From the NCBI RefSeq assembly GCF_027172205.1, contig NC_070612.1, positions 31,707,183 to 31,771,182 of the forward strand: DNA of 64,000 nucleotides, read 5' to 3'. Source of the DNA: Podarcis raffonei. Lineage: Eukaryota > Chordata > Lepidosauria > Squamata > Lacertidae. Position numbers and translations under genes: made by a program. Below, piece by piece: positions 11,383 through 26,279 of the stretch. The notes beneath the pieces were generated by a model. The model was not told where the DNA came from. It searched no databases and saw only the letters and a program-made list of their open reading frames with translations. Each line of letters opens with the position of its first letter. Position 1 is the first letter of the stretch.

Positions 11383-13856
11383 CAAATCAAAATCAGGAGT
11401 GACCTAATTTAAGCAAGTCTAGTGCATGCTGATATATCCATCCTGTTCCAGTTCCCAACTTTTGATTCTGCTTTTCATTATTTCTGTTTCAGATTCTGAA
11501 CAGGAGCATGGGTAGTGGCAAAGCATAAAGATGTCCCACCAGTCCTGTAGCTCAGCTCAGACAGGAAACTGAGGATGATATCAACATCACTACAAGAAGC
11601 CTAAGCAGAGGCTACGGTTCATTAACATCCATGTGTTAATTATAACCAAGTCTTAGGAAGCAATTCTAATTGCAACAAGTATGATACATGGTCTTGGCAG
11701 GAAAGAAATGTCTGTTCTCTTTTCCCAAATTTGATACAGTAACTGTTTTGGGGTAACTTATTTCTGAAGTAATTCACAAAGTATATCCACAAAAAGACAA
11801 CACTGGTGATTGTCAAAGGAATTTAAAGTTTCTACCTACCTTAGCTTCTGTTGCTTTCAGCTGCTTCTATGAAAAGGAATAATTTTGTAGGAAATGGTTC
11901 CCTTTCTGCTGTTTTGCCTTGGCTTAGAGCCATTAGCGACATTTATAAGTTACCAACACACAGATTGCTTCACACATTACAGAAAACACTTTCCGTGAAG
12001 AATCAGCATGAAACTGCTGCTGCGCTCTTCGTGTGTTAGGATGAGACATGGTGTTTATAGGCTTCATACACAGGAGCATCTAGAACTGGCTGTGAGTTCT
12101 CATGTAGTCTGTACACACAGTCATATACATGTAGCAATGCACACATTTGACTTGGGACCAAACTGGGTATGATGTGGCAGTCACAATTGTTGGTTTATGC
12201 GTCTTCCCTGAGGAAGGGTGTGTGATTTTTTACCTCAGAGGTGCTGTGCAGTATGAGCACTTCCTTTTTATTACCTTTTCACGGTCTGTCACCTAAACAC
12301 TTTAGCCCTCAGATTTGTTCCAATACCAGAAGTGAGCCAGGCTGTTGGGACAGGACTGGGGGGTGGATTGCCACGAGGACAGTTTCACCTTTGTAACTCT
12401 CTGATACTACAATTAAACTTCACCACCGGCCTGTCATTATATGTGAAACAGGAAACATGGCTGCTGGTTTCCCACCTAGTTTGTTTCATGTTATTTCTAC
12501 AGTGAAGCATTTTCCATGTAGGAAAAATGTAATGTTAAATGTTGACCCTAAATTAAGCTGTCTTGGCTTTAAAATGGCCCTCAGTGTTTTGTGTCACTTT
12601 CCCCCTGCCTTCTCTTTGTGCTGTCTTTCTCCTCAGAGTAGGCTTCGTAAAAAGTACAGCTACATTGAGAACCTGTTTAATACCAAGTAGCTTCAATTAG
12701 GACTCTGCTAAATGCCCAATAATAGTCTTCATGTTACATATGTTTATCTGGCTTATCCATTCAAGAGGTTAATTAACAGTTAATATATGAAATCAATTAG
12801 CAAAAAACGTCCAGATATTAATTTCACTTCCATTTAAATCAGTCACTGCTCTATTAATGTCAGTCACGTTGCTGAGATGCATCATAGCACAGATATACCT
12901 CTTAGTTTCCCTCCCACTGTCCTGGACAGACTACACACAATCTGTATTTGTTATTGCATTGAGTGGGTGTTGTTTAAAAGAATAAGGAATATAAAAATGA
13001 CTAAAAATTCCAGTGTTGCATTGTTGAAGTTAAAAGTAAAGACTCCAAAGTTCACTAACTGGTAATATATGGCAGCAGCTCTCTTCATAATATTAAAAAA
13101 ATGGTTTTGCTTCCACTTAAGGTAGTTTAGTGGGTTTTATGTTAACTTCGGCTTGTACTAGTCTTTGGTTCATGAATAAAGACTACACCTTACGCTACCT
13201 AGGTAAGTCTCCACTATTATTAAGTGGATTCCCCATGAATAATTATAACCACCACAGTGAGAAGTATTACTCTGGCCCAGTTTGCATGTGACTTTAAACC
13301 ATAAACTTCAATTTATTGTCAATGAACAGGAAGTTTGTGTGTGCTGTTCACATGTTTGTGCTTCACTTCTCCCCTGCTCCTGATGCCAGGGAACAAGCCA
13401 CAGACTGGCATGTGAACCAGAGGTGTAGCGTGGGGGTGTGTGCTGTGGGGGCCATGGCCCCAAGCACAGTTTTGAGAGGGGGCACAAACAGGTGCCCCCA
13501 CAGCAGGCTCCTTCAACAGAGCCTGGCGCTGCGCCTTGACTGCGATGCTTGTGCCTGGTGCAGCTCTGCTTCCTGGGTCAGGTCTGACCTGGTGGCGGAG
13601 AGCAGGAGGATAGTGGGCAGCAGCTTCCCTACCCCTCTCCTACCCTGAACTGTGGTGGAAGGCAGGGTGCCCTCCATGCCTTGCCCTCCCTCAGAGGTGT
13701 GCCCACCCCGGACTGCACTGACCGATGTGAACCCAGGCTTCTGGTCTGTTTTAACCAAACAAACCAGCAGTAGAAGCCAGGGTTTGTTCTTGGCTACCTG
13801 CTTGTGGTGTGTTTGGGGGAAAACAACTGTTCTGTGCAAGAATAATAGGAGCTGTG

Positions 13857-13973
13857 TTTCCCAACCTGGCTCCCTCCAGATGTTGTGAACTCAAGTGACC
13901 CTTGGACTTTTTGACTCAGCCCAATGGGAGTTGGAGTCCCAGACATCTAGAGGGCACCAAGCTGGGGAGGGCT
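13857..13973. mobile_element. Hairpin MITE
   Basis: The arms gctccctccagatgttgtga and cagacatctagagggcacca are inverse to each other around a short centre, as in the other copies of this foldback family. Confidence 0.6.
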
Positions 13974-14127
13974 ATTTTAGAGGATATGAACATGACCAGC
14001 TGACTTAAACCAGTTCAGATAAATGGTTGATGAAGCTAGGGATACTGCATCTGAACTTTGCCTTAGTCCATGTAGCCCAGCATTATCAGAAAAAGAGAGG
14101 TCTTCTCATGGTGCCTGTTAAAACAAC

Positions 14128-14195
14128 TTTTTTAAAAAAAATAATGGAGAAGCTGGGACCTTCTGCATGCAAAGCATATGTCCCAGCATTAACTT
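14128..14195 (-). repeat. tRNA SINE fragment, antisense
   Basis: The text gctgggaccttctgcatgca with agcatatgtcccagc is the reverse complement of the tRNA-like head of the SINE family also seen at 174-366. Confidence 0.4.
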
Positions 14196-17100
14196 TTGAT
14201 GTCTCAACCAAAGAGAACAGGATTGCAAGCTACACAATGAAGTGTTTTGTACAGTTCCCTCCTCTCGCATCTAAAAACAAAATAAATTACACAAAGCATA
14301 CAAATAAACGATTTGTATTATCTGTGGGAATAACACAATTTGGTTTCATGCAAATTTTGGATTTGTTTTTTGTTTTAGTCTAGAGTATGCACAGCCTTCT
14401 ATTTTGCCAATATTTTTCACTTTTAAAGGAGTGCTATTTCTCAAGAAAATGATACAGTTTTATATGTTCCATTTATGAGGGCAAGATGTTTGGCACAGTT
14501 CCACTACCCTTCTCCTGGTTCAATAGAGTTCAGACAGTCACCTGGGATTTTCCTTAAGTATGAGGAATTTAACCAGTGGCCTAATGCCAGTGTTTTCAGA
14601 TTAAGAAGTTCTAGTTTGCTTATAGCCATCAGTGAAAACGTAGAACTGCTGCTTACATATTTTAGGATTACTATTTAATTCTTTTTCCATTCTGATGCAA
14701 AAGGTTCTAGCTTGTCAGACGATCTAACAATAAGTCAGCCGTTCAATGGTGTATCTTCATCACTGGCAACAACCAACAAAACCCATTTTCGGAAAACTAT
14801 AACTTTATACTAGTGATTCAAGCCGTTTGAGTGCTTTTTTATTCATGTTAGGTCACAATTCAACTAGTCAGTCATGGCTGCGAAGCAAGAATTGAGACAA
14901 AGAAAACATTTCTTCTATGGCTTTTTCATTTTCCTCCCTCCCAGAAAAGTTTCTTTAGCAAAGCTAATTTGTATCTCTTTTCAAGATTTTATCTTTTAAC
15001 ACAAAACTAAAATAAGAAAAAAAAGAAAAGAGGAATGTCACGGACTGGAAGGAAACATAAGGATGCTATTCCATGCTGTGCAAACATTTCCCCCTGTTTC
15101 GTTCATTACTGCAGACACCCAGGTTGCCTTGCTGAAAGGATGGCATTTTGCCTTTGAAACCACATTGCCTTTTGCAGTGCATATGGCAAATGGGTAGCTG
15201 CACAGAGGGCTACTTAAATGATTTCTCTCCAACATAACTCCAGAGGTTCTCTCAACTGACAGTGTTCCCTGCCTGCCCTTGTTTTGAGAAGCAAACTTTA
15301 ATGTTCAAGTTGTCATCTGCCTCTGCAGCTGATAGACCTGTTTTCAGTGTCTGCTCAATATCGACAAGCATCCTAGCTTAACTTCTAACAATAGAAAATG
15401 ATAAGATAAACAAGAAGCATTTTGAAACAGAAAAAGTAGGGACCTTACCAAGACAAGGTTTTTCCAGATGAGAAATATACAGTGTTCCAGCTATAATACA
15501 TACACCTCTGTGGAATACATCTTCCCCCACCTTGTGCAGTGGAAAGATTAAACCATTCTGAATATTTTAAAGTACATAAACCCAGCTATTAATCAGCAAC
15601 AAACCCATGACTGGTATTGGATGGGGCAAGGTACAAAGTAAAATATGTGGATATTGTAATCTGGGAGTACCTAAGAGTGTAGGCATCCTATTTTAAAATT
15701 GTGGTTGCAGTGAGCTAGAGATATTGTTTATTTTTTAAACAACAGAAACACATGCAATTTTATGAATATATAAATATCCACAAAACACATCTAAAGGGTT
15801 ATTTACATCAGTAAAAATGACTTATGAATAATCCTTTTAAACTAACAGTTGAAATACTTCAGAAACAACCCAATATTTGCAGGAAGAAAGCATTTACAAG
15901 TTCGATTCTTTGTGTACTTTTAATTAGTTTATTGCCAAATTCACTACTTGTATAGTTAGACCAGGTAGGTTACTCTGTTATTCCTACTTGGCAGTAACAA
16001 TGGAACAATGTAACCTGTAAATGATGGTTTGCCAACTCTCAATTTTCTCAGAAGAGCAGAAAAAGATAATATAAATTCTGATGTGTGTGTATATTTGTAC
16101 CCCACACTATCTTGCAAACTGAAGAGAAGAAACATTATAAAAAGCAGTTAAGATACCAAGTATATACAATATAGTCAGTAAAATACTAACAGCTTCAGCT
16201 CCAGTGACCAAATTCTAGTCCAGACAGAAAGGTTGCTTAGGCTGCATACAAACCATGGATTTAAAGCACAGTCGTCGCCCCCCCCCCGCAAGAATCATGG
16301 GATGTGTAATTCACCCCCACAGAGCTATGATTCCCAGTAGCCTTAACAAATTACTGTTCTCAATATTGTTTGTGCAGGGTGTGTGTCTTAAAAGTATGGT
16401 GATTATTGCAACCATAGTTCCTAGAAAATACTCCTGCTCAACTTTTGGCAGACCTCCAGAGCCAAAGATTTCATCATTGTGGGGTAGCCACCAATAATAT
16501 TTCAACATTTTCTTGACAGCACACTCCTCGTGAGTAATTTATTTAAGATTTTTCATTATAACCTAACAGTAAACGCTGAAAGAAAATGAGGGGGAAATGG
16601 AGCTAAAATAAGAAAATGGTAAAGTTTTGAAAAGCACATGTTATGCATTTTGGTGGTACAAAACTGGAAGAAAAGAAGCTATTCTAATCATTAGATAATG
16701 TCGTTTGTCTTGGGCTTCTGCAGAGGTTATTGAAAAGTCAGTCTTCTGTTTTTAAACACAAAAGCAGGAAGCTGAGGAACAACATAGAAGAAGATGAAGA
16801 GGGAAGCAAGATGTTAAAATAGAAAGGCAATGAAAAGGGAAAGAAGGTGAGCTGGAGTAAGTTGGTATATATGAACTGGGCCAGGCATTAAGCGTACCAA
16901 GTTGTAGCAGGTGCAGCTTTGGGGCAATATGGCTGTAATCAAAGTGCTGGTACTAAATGGGATAAGAGGCAAAGGAAAACATGGCCTAATTTTTAATAAC
17001 TTGCAAGTGCTCCCAAATGTAGTTGTTGTTTTTACATACCGGTATGTAACAGTACTGATAAGAGGGTGCATTTGGGATAGTTCCAGGTGACAAGAAGTGA

Positions 17101-17264
17101 GGCGAAAGTTGCACTTCAAGGGAGAAATACCCAAAGCGTGAGAGTTTGGTGCGCTACAATTGCACTGTTTGAAGGTTCCAAAGGCATATCGCTTATATGT
17201 GAGCATTCAGGAACTGAGGTTGCAGCTGTATAAATTGGAGCTCTCTTCCATTTGGAACAATTTT

Positions 17265-17385
17265 TTAAGCATTGTGATTGTTTTATTTGTATCTTTATAA
17301 TTGTATCTTCTGTTGTTGTAACCCACCCTGGGTCCTTATGGTAAAGAGTGCATAAGAAAGCATATCAATAAGTACACAACTAATC
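17265..17385 (+). repeat. LINE 3' tail fragment
   Basis: The text gttgtaacccaccctgggtc, followed by a decayed agtgcataagaaagcatatc, matches the 3' end of L2/CR1-like reptile LINEs. Confidence 0.45.
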
Positions 17386-19937
17386 ATGCACTGCACTAGA
17401 ATCATCGATAAAACTTTGTACCAGAAAGAAGCAATGATAACCATCCCTGGTCATTGTTACCACCTGATTTTAATTGAAGGAAAACCCTCAAAAAGTCAGG
17501 TGCACATTACTAGGGGAGGCTGGATCTCCTCTATGACACACTGCCCAGATGACAGGACACGCCGACGATTGAGATCAGCAAAATCACATGATTAGGTTCT
17601 TGCTGCACGGTAACTCTTCCTTCTGTGTTTTGGGGGCTCAGTGAAACATAGATGGGCAGGAAGGAATCACTGCCACTTATTTCACAGCAGGAATTACGGC
17701 ATCATCTCCTGGCCAGTCCTCTGTTTGCCAACAAATTTGTTTTCAGAGAGAAGCCTAGCAAATAAGCTAAGCAGAGAGAGAGAGGGACAAACTGCCACTC
17801 TTATTTTGAAAAATCCTCAAATGCCTTCTGACCAAGCAAAATGTAGAAAACAGTGAACAATTTTTTTAGTTCAGCTAGTCAGATATTAAGCAAGGTAGTG
17901 GTAGGGTTTATACACGAAAGGACCATGAGCGCAGCTCTTCTATGGAAAACGAAGTCCTAGGTTGAAATGGGAGCACTCTTTTCATTAATGTTATGTCTGT
18001 CCTCCCTTTTCAAGGCACTATTTTGCACTTGTCCCCTGTTGGTGGCCCTGGTGGGTTCTGGGGGTGGAGTAAAGTATTCCATAAAACTGAACCTGAGTGG
18101 CGTGGAGCAACCTCCCAGGCAGAAGCCTGAATGAAGTGGTGATGCCCTGTGCATGTGGTTATAGGGAAAGTGTGTCTCACTGCTAGAGGTGCTTTTCCAC
18201 AAGGAGTCTGGGCTCATACCTGAGTGTTCATAACAAAAAGCACATGGAGAGTTCCTGGGATATCCTGAGTTAATTAACTGTCATGCCACAGGGTGAAAGC
18301 CCAGCAATAGTGACATCTCTTCTCATCTGGTCTATTTTTAGCAAGATGTTCTTGCCTTTGCTGAAAGGGGTGAACATGGAAGTTCTCGGAAATGCAGAAA
18401 AAGGAATACTCTTGACCTAATTAACACAGTCTATTAGCAATGTGCCCTCATTCTTGCTGAGAAAGGGACAGGCTTGGGCTTCTCAAGAAGTGTGAAAGGG
18501 TGCTTAATTTAATTAGGTGTGTGCTTGCTGGTTGATACTCATTTATTACTAATGGGAGATTATTGGCTGAATTAAGGGTTTAGCTTGCATGTAGAAGCGG
18601 TACTGGATTCTGGATTTAATTGGGGCAAGGTGCAGACTGTTGCTTATGAATGGCATGTGTCTGGGAGGGGATTATCATTGGCTCAAGGCACAAGGGCTTT
18701 CCCTCTCCACCACAGCGATACTTTCACTGCTGAGAACCAAACAAATTACATAGGCTTGGGTCATGTACAGAGTTCAAACTGAACACAGCTTTTTATTTAA
18801 CAGCCCAGTACTGTAAAGCTTTCTGTTATCACGTAGCTAATCTAGGCTAGCCAATTACACACCAGCCCTGCTCCATCCCCCATGAAAAGAAAAGGATATG
18901 CATCATCAAAGAGTAGCGGAAAAGAAGACTGCAATTTGCATAAAACTTGCAGGAACCAATTTATGTGTACAGATGCAAATTTAGAAGATGTTTACTATAA
19001 TTGCAATTGAAATATGTTACATATTGTCATAATCAGGCAGGTTGACCAAGGACCTGTGTGCATTCTGTCTGCTCTGCAGGTGCTGCTGGTGGCCAATTTC
19101 AAGACCCCTGCTCTTCTTTTTCATGGTTTATTGTATTCATACTGGACTTGCCTTTCAAATAGAGGACTGTCCTCTATAAAATAGGACACATGAGCTTCTT
19201 AGGCTCAACTCAGTGTTGTTTCGATTGAGTTTCAATCAGTACCCACATACAAATCCCAAAAATTGCTAGATACAGTTGTTTTTTTAAAAAAACTTGAGGT
19301 CATAGTACTAGGTTGGAAACTAGACTGGCAGACTTCCAGCTCCAACCTCTTGTTCATATTTATACACCTGGCCTACAAATCAGGAATTTTGATGAGTGTT
19401 AGGAGGAGTTAGACAGAAAAATAAAATAAATATGTTGTCGTTTTCGTTCCATTCTGTCCTTTTAAATCCCTTTGTTTTATAATCTTACATGTAGGGATGG
19501 GGGCTACATAAAAATTAATAGCAGAGGAGCTATTTATTAGGTGTAAAACCATTTTTATATTAAGGTCAAGCAACTGGATCATTTTTAAACATTTACTTTG
19601 GCTTCAAAGGCCCTACTTTGGCTTCCTTGAGGCAACATTTATTTTCCACCCAGTAAAAAGTGTGAACTTGACTCAGCTGGCAGGAAGTAATGCAAAGGTA
19701 CACAAATGCTCTCATTGGCAGACTCTAGGTGATCTCTGTTGGGCAAAAGAGGGTTTTGCTTGAAGTGTAGCATTAGCTTTTCAGCTTAACAAGTGGAGAC
19801 CCCTGCCTTTTCTTTTTAAAAACAACAACAGGGAATCTCTCTTATTCTTGCCCACTCTTTTTCACACACGCTCTGCTGCCAGCCAGTTCTTTCTCTTGCC
19901 TGAACAGAACACAGCAGTCAGTTTACATTCACAGAAG

Positions 19938-20050
19938 AGTCCCAATAGATCAGACCAAAGGCCCATCAACACCCTTTTCTCATAGTGACCAAGTGGGTGC
20001 CTCTGCAAAGCCAGCAAGCAGGACCTGAGTGCAACAGCAGTTTTCCCACA
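19938..20050 (-). repeat. CR1-type 3' end, antisense
   Basis: The text aatagatcagaccaaaggcc ... gcctctgcaaagccagcaag ... aggacctgagtgcaacagca is the reverse of the 3' end found in sense orientation at 39124-39240 and 57355-57432. Confidence 0.55.
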
Positions 20051-21039
20051 GAGATGACAGAAATCAGTGGTTAGCTTTTGTGCACAGGATAAGTAATTGT
20101 AGGGAGCAGCCTTGCTCCCATTTTCAGCTCAAAGCTGGAGAGCAGCTGGAGCTTGTTCTTACACCAAAGATCCACATCTCTCTCCAGCTTAATTCTGGAG
20201 CTGGGGAAAGGAGCAGAGAATTGCTCCTGGCCTATGCTGTGTTTTAGAGGTATGGTGCAAGACCAGGGATAAGGCCAGTCAAAAACACGTTGACCCCTCT
20301 TCAGACTTGCCTCCTTAAGATAGCTTAAGATAACAGCCCAGTTGTGTTTCTCAGCTTTGCAAGGGTATGTTGAAAGTTGGCCTAGTCAGGAGACACTTTC
20401 TGTGATGACCCTCCTCTCCCACTACTGCTCTGTCCTGTACCATATTCTATGTGGACTTGAGAGTGCAGAGTACGTGCTTTGGGTTTGGCTTCATAATCCC
20501 TGACAACAAATGGGCAGGTGGGAGACCGAACACTGGAAAGAAAGCAATTAACGACGATGCTTCAAACTACTGTAGTGTGTGCAGAGTGGGTTTTTCCTTT
20601 TTTTTTCCTGGCCAGCAGCCATGTAAGTGGCCTAATAGCTTATATGCACGCCGGACTTTTATTTGCAAATTATGTATATAAAGTGCTCCCATCCATTTAA
20701 GATGTAACCTAATACCACAGATAGTCAACAGCGAGCACTTTGATATGTGACTCGTTTTATCTAATGGAAGTTAGATGATGGAAGTTGTAAGCCGATGAGT
20801 ACAAGAAGTATGTCCAGTATAAATGAAATGCACACACCCAGAAACACCAGGAGTGAGGATGGAGGAGGTAAAGCTATTTATTTCAAATGGTTATATCCAA
20901 TCTTCGCATTCATGAGGATCTGCAGGGTGCCTTAGCAAGAATGAAAAAAGCTCATGTGAAACAATCCTGCAGCAACAATAAAGCAAAATGTAATTAGTAA
21001 TTATCCCAAATAATATCTAAAATAGCAGGTTTTGATTTT

Positions 21040-21320
21040 TAAACTTGTGCTCTAAAGCTGACTGGTGAGGGGGCATGTGAGTCCTTGAGCGGGTGTTCTA
21101 TAGTCTAGGTGCCACAACTGAGAAAGGCCCTGCGTTGTGTGATACGCACTGTACATTAGAATGCCTGGGGAATATGCAACAGTCTCTCTGAGGACAATCT
21201 AAGTGAGTGGATAGGTTCATACAGAATAAGATGGTCCATAAAATATTCAGGCCTCAGATAATTTAGGACTTCATAGATAAAAAACAACACAACTCAAAAT
21301 GGGCTTGAATTGTGAGGAAG
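21040..21320. repeat. Unclassified LINE-like repeat segment
   Basis: The text tctatagtctaggtgccaca ... gagaaaggccctgcgttgtg ... gtgagtggataggttcatac belongs to the same long squamate repeat whose next segment is at 4275-4870. Confidence 0.45.
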
Positions 21321-24233
21321 AGCAGCTGAACAAATGGGCATTAAACGAGCAGTTGTAGATCGTGGTGTATTTGCTTCCTGATTCCAAATGCTGGTTTCTG
21401 CAACTGCAATGAAGTGGATAGATTCCGTTGTTTGGAAGCCCAAGAGACACAGGCAAGTGCTAGAAGCAGCCTCATACTGCAGTCCTGTGAACACTTATCA
21501 GGGACTAAGCCCCATTGAACATAGTGGTTTTTCCTTCTGTTTAACTGTATAAACAGGATTGCACTGCCAGGGGCTTGCTCTGCATTCTTCATGAAAGAAG
21601 AAAAAGCTCTACTCACTCTAGCTGAGTGAGATTCAAAGTGAGGTGCCAAAGGGTTATGGATGGGGCCCTTGGTTTTCCTAACACATCTGCATTGTTTAGC
21701 CTTGGGATCCCCTTTCGCTCCTTATTGTGAAATCCCTTCCAAGATGGTTAAATTTGCAAGTAGCAGAATAGAACAGGAGGTTTATGTAAACAAATTATGT
21801 GGACCTTAAATGAACTTCCTCCTGAGGTTTGAATTACCATTATCTCCTTTTTGGGGAAATTTTGATTTGTGCCACTATTTTGTGAGTCCAATTTTTGTAT
21901 ATTTTCATGTTAAGACCATTGCTACGACTTTTTTTTGGTTAAACATACTTGCTGTTGACTGATAATTCCCCTCCTTCCCTTGTTCCAAGTAAACTTTTTT
22001 CCATGCCATTAAACAATAAACCTGTTGTCTTAACTACTTCCTTTAGCTCACTGAATACCTCCCTGAAGTCCCCTTTTCTGATTTGTTGTTGCCTTCAGCA
22101 GCATTGGGAAAACCCCACTCTCCGTTGAGTGAATGTGTCTGAACGAGCCTCTCTACAGTTCTTTCCAAAATATGTATCACTCAATTGTTCTTCCATTCTG
22201 TGTATTTTCTTGCGGGGAAGCAAAAAAATAAAATAAAAAATCTTACAAATCCTTCAAGACCCAGCAGGAGCAGTCTTCCCTTCTAGAGACAGAAGCAGTT
22301 TGGCATGCCTTGAAGTAAATGGGAGACATTTAGTCCTTCAATGCATCAAGCTTGATCAATTCAACCCCTTACATCAAACAATTCCAAGGGATTTTCCACT
22401 AAAGAAGCTCTGAACATTTTGCAGTCAACAGCCCATACACCGCCTCTGAATTTTTCTCAGCATCTTAAGAGTGGCATCTAGTGGCAGAACGGCCTCATAT
22501 CCCTAACTGCCATTGTGAAGCAACCTTAGCTGCAGATGTATGCAAGCACATTTCAGAACAGGAGCCATGTTAGTCTATAAGGGCAAAACGCACTGTAGCA
22601 CTTTAGAAGCAAATTTATTAGGAATCTGCAATTCATTCAGTGTTTATGAAATACCTTCTTTTTGTTCATTTCTAGAGGGTGTGTGCATACAGCACCAAAG
22701 ACAAGAAAGCCTAAAACGTGAGGAGGCCTCCAAATGGTACTGAGGAGAACAATAAATACATTTAATAAAATATTAAGCTGGCCAGTTCACATCAGTGAAG
22801 ATCTTCCTTTCAAGATGCTAAAATACAAGTCATATAATAAATTAAAAAATAGATCTCCTAATGCAGAATTATATTGTTATATACATAGTCACTAATTATA
22901 ATTAAACACTCCATATTAAAAAGGCCTATTGTGTATAATGAAATAGATTTTAAAACCGTTATCTTAAGCAATCAATACAAATGATGGATCTATTACAGCT
23001 AAGGTGCTTCTTTTTCCACTACAGAACTTAAATGCTCAATCCTTTCTCATAACTAAAGCACTAATGTTGTCATTATAAATCCCTTCATAAGCATAAATTC
23101 CTGAAAAAACTTAAATAATCACTAGCAAGTCTAATATATTGTTATGAGTTGTGGGTGCAAGACACCCTAAGTTCTGAGTCAAGCTAGTGTTAGAATTTAA
23201 TTAAGGCTTGTGTGTTAAAACTGTGCCAGACTCCCACGTATTAAAATCTAATCAAGACATTTGTGTATTATGCTGCATCAGACACCTTTAATCCTAGGAA
23301 ACCGGCAAGTGTCAAAAGCTAAATTAGTATGGCTAATTAAGACAATACAGAGCATCAAGGGCAAAACTCATTTGCAAATGAGTGGGCTCCATCCTTCAAC
23401 TGAGAGATAGGACTCAGCTACATTAGAAAAAAACCACAAACCTGTGTTTTGAATGTGTTATAAACATACACCACCACATGGCAATGGAGAGCAAAATAAA
23501 ATTTCTAAGCAATTTTCCAGTGTTTTCCCCCCCTTTCGTTATAACAATTTCATTTCTGACTTATTTATAGCAGTTTTTTCCTGTGTGTAGGTCCACCCTT
23601 AGCTTAAAAGACAATGTCGTGTTTTAGGTTAGAGAGTTTAGGACTGTAGTTAGGAGTTATGCAACAGAGTTTGTAAGCAGACAGAGAGCAACTTTTGAGA
23701 GCAATGTTTAGGGTCTGCTTAAGTCCAAGGCTGCTGTGGCTATGGGAGAAGCCAGGACCTCTTGGGGTGTTAATGCTGGGTTCCCTTTCATTGTAAGCTC
23801 AGGTTGTATATATGTGCAAATAAACATATATTTTCCAAAGCAAACACAGGGCCTGGGAAAAGCGTGCCTTGAACCCCTATAATTTTCTACTGCTCAGACT
23901 GAGGTGGTATGCAACACTATTGATGTTCTTGAGCCATTTCCAGACCATTGGTATTTTGCAGAAGAGCTTTGATTACTTACTGGTAAATACAGATCACATA
24001 ATTCTAGTAAATTTGGCATTCATATATATGTACACACACCAAAAAAAAACAACCCCCAAAAAGAAGAAAAAAGCTCCAGACTTTTTGCACTAAGGAAAGT
24101 GCTGGGGAAATGCACTGGCAAATGTGGGTAACAGTTATTTGGTGTGGCATCATATAACCTCTCCACAAATATATCAGAATGAATTCTCAAAAAAACGATT
24201 GTTTATTTCTTTTTATTGCTGTTCTTTATTGTG

Positions 24234-24305
24234 TTTCTTCCCCACCTGTCAACAGAAGGCCCCAGGGGGCAGGTTACAGCATATAAAAGAACAATTAAAA
24301 CAGTA
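24234..24305. repeat. LINE-like tail fragment
   Basis: A short decayed segment, caggttacagcatataaaag, with A-rich 3' sequence resembles a LINE 3' terminus. The family is uncertain. Confidence 0.3.
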
Positions 24306-24420
24306 AAATAACAGCAGCAAACCTGCTAAAAATCAACTCACTTTCCAGGGAGAAAGTCACACTGAACTTAGTGGGACTTACGAATGAGTAGACAAATGCT
24401 GTAAAGCTGATTGTTGAATG

Positions 24421-24538
24421 GCTAGGCCTTCAGATGTTTTGGACTACAACCATCATCGGCTCCAGCTAGCATGGACAATAGTCAGGGATGAAGGGAGTTG
24501 TGGTCCAAAAAACATCTGGAGGGTGCCATGTTGGCTAT
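24421..24538. mobile_element. Hairpin MITE, well preserved
   Basis: The left arm ccttcagatgttttggacta and the right arm tggtccaaaaaacatctgga are near-perfect inverses. The centre holds catcatcggctccagctagc and a matching inverse. This is one of the best copies of the 110-bp foldback family in the window. Confidence 0.7.
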
Positions 24539-26279
24539 CCCTCGCCTGCATTATGAAGCCAAATAACCGTGAATTCATTGCTCACAGACTTAACACACAA
24601 CTTCCCCCTCTTTTGTTTTCCAAATTTTCCATTCTGTAAAGACTCTAAAACCTTGCTTCCTAATTTTGGTAAGAATTCAACAACCACCATAAAACGAATG
24701 CAAGATTACCTAAGCCATATAAATTTACTCAAGTTTTTGTATTGCTACTGCTGGCTGAGGAAGTGTCTGGCAGGTTGCATGCTGATTGAAGCCACCTCCT
24801 GGCATGGAATGATCTAAGGAGAGTAGCTTTCAAGAGACAGGCCAAGTGGAGGGATTTCCCATGCAGCTGCCAAGGCTGAACCGAAAAGCAAGCCCTTACT
24901 GGAACAGATTGTCTGTTACCTTCAGGTACATATCTGAGGCAGGATAGCCCTCTCGTCTTCTCAAAGAGCATCTATAGAGCCATAGTGCCTCCAGTGTGGA
25001 ACATGTCTATGACCCCCTCTTCTGCTACCGTGGTGTCATAATGGAGAGCAAGTTGCCTGATAGAAAGGCGGCTCTCTGCCAACATGCCAGTAAAAGTGCT
25101 GTTACTGCAGACAATCCTTCAGGGTTGTATTCTGATGAGTGAGCAGTTTCCAGCAGCAATGGTGCTCCTCTTTTGGCTAAGGATTGATGAAGAAAAGGAT
25201 AACGAAAGAAACGATTCCCACTACTACGCCTTAAATAGCAGCAGTAAGAGCAGCCTCTTCATAAATTGCATTAGAAGATGCATTTACTCGAGAGACTGAA
25301 AGCGTAAGCTGATTTACTCTGTTCTTTGGAAGTGTACTAACTTTTGCCATCAATATAGTGATTGCATCCATGAAGCAGGACAGCTTTAGCTTCACATATT
25401 TACATTTCCTCCGCAGCGTTGCCAGATCTGTGAACCAACACACTTTTATTTCCAGCACCCTATTAAATAAAAGCTCCCCATTGCTTTCTGCTGGAAACAT
25501 GGGTGTTGGGGAATCCAAATTTTTTTATGTAGAGATATGCACACATCCAGGTAATCAGCAAGAGGTTTGGAGTAATCTTTTGAGACTATTGAAATTGGTT
25601 GCCAGACTCAGACTCCCTGCACTTTTCTGAAGCAAAGGCTTCCTGGGCCAGCTGGCAGCTCACATAAATGCTACTTGTTATGATCTAATGGTTTTGCTTC
25701 AGCAAATGTTACAAGATTTGGAAACCCCAAATTGCAGTAATATAAACAGGAGTTTTGGTGCCTTTTGTGATTAGATGAGCTTAGGGGTGCTACTAGAACC
25801 AACCCTTTTTCAGGGCAGCTGGTTGTGGTGGCAAAGAATAGAAACCTGAAGTTACCTAACAGACTAGAAACCAAGAGCTGACAAGGGTCTCAGAAAATGG
25901 ATAGCAAAAATCCTTTTATGGCAGGGATGGGTGGGAAGGGGACTTAGCGCTTCTGTTTTGATTGGTTGAAGGTTGAAAAACAAGGATTTTCTATATATGT
26001 TTGCTAGAGAGAATCAGAGCCGTTTCCATTTATCCATGGACATCTGCAGCTACATCGAAACACAGAAGACTGGAAGCAAGCCCCAGATGCTACTTCATCT
26101 ATAAAGATACTACTTTATCTGCAAGTATCATCCGCAAAAGACACAGAACATATTATGGCTTCAGGCATGATAGTATGGATCCAAACAAATTTCACTATGC
26201 ATGGTTCTTTGTAAAAAAACTTTCTCCTTGGTTAGCATACTCTCGTTTTAAAAATGGCCTGTGCCATTACTGCGTTTCC

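Noticed and set aside
16814-17206. Open frame of 130 codons on the minus strand
   Set aside because: No recognisable domain, composition like the surrounding AT-rich DNA, and no splice or promoter support.
23580-23890. LTR-like 3' text with aataaacatatattttccaa
   Set aside because: It resembles an R-U5 end, but I found no matching ends, TATA box at a proper distance or target duplication.
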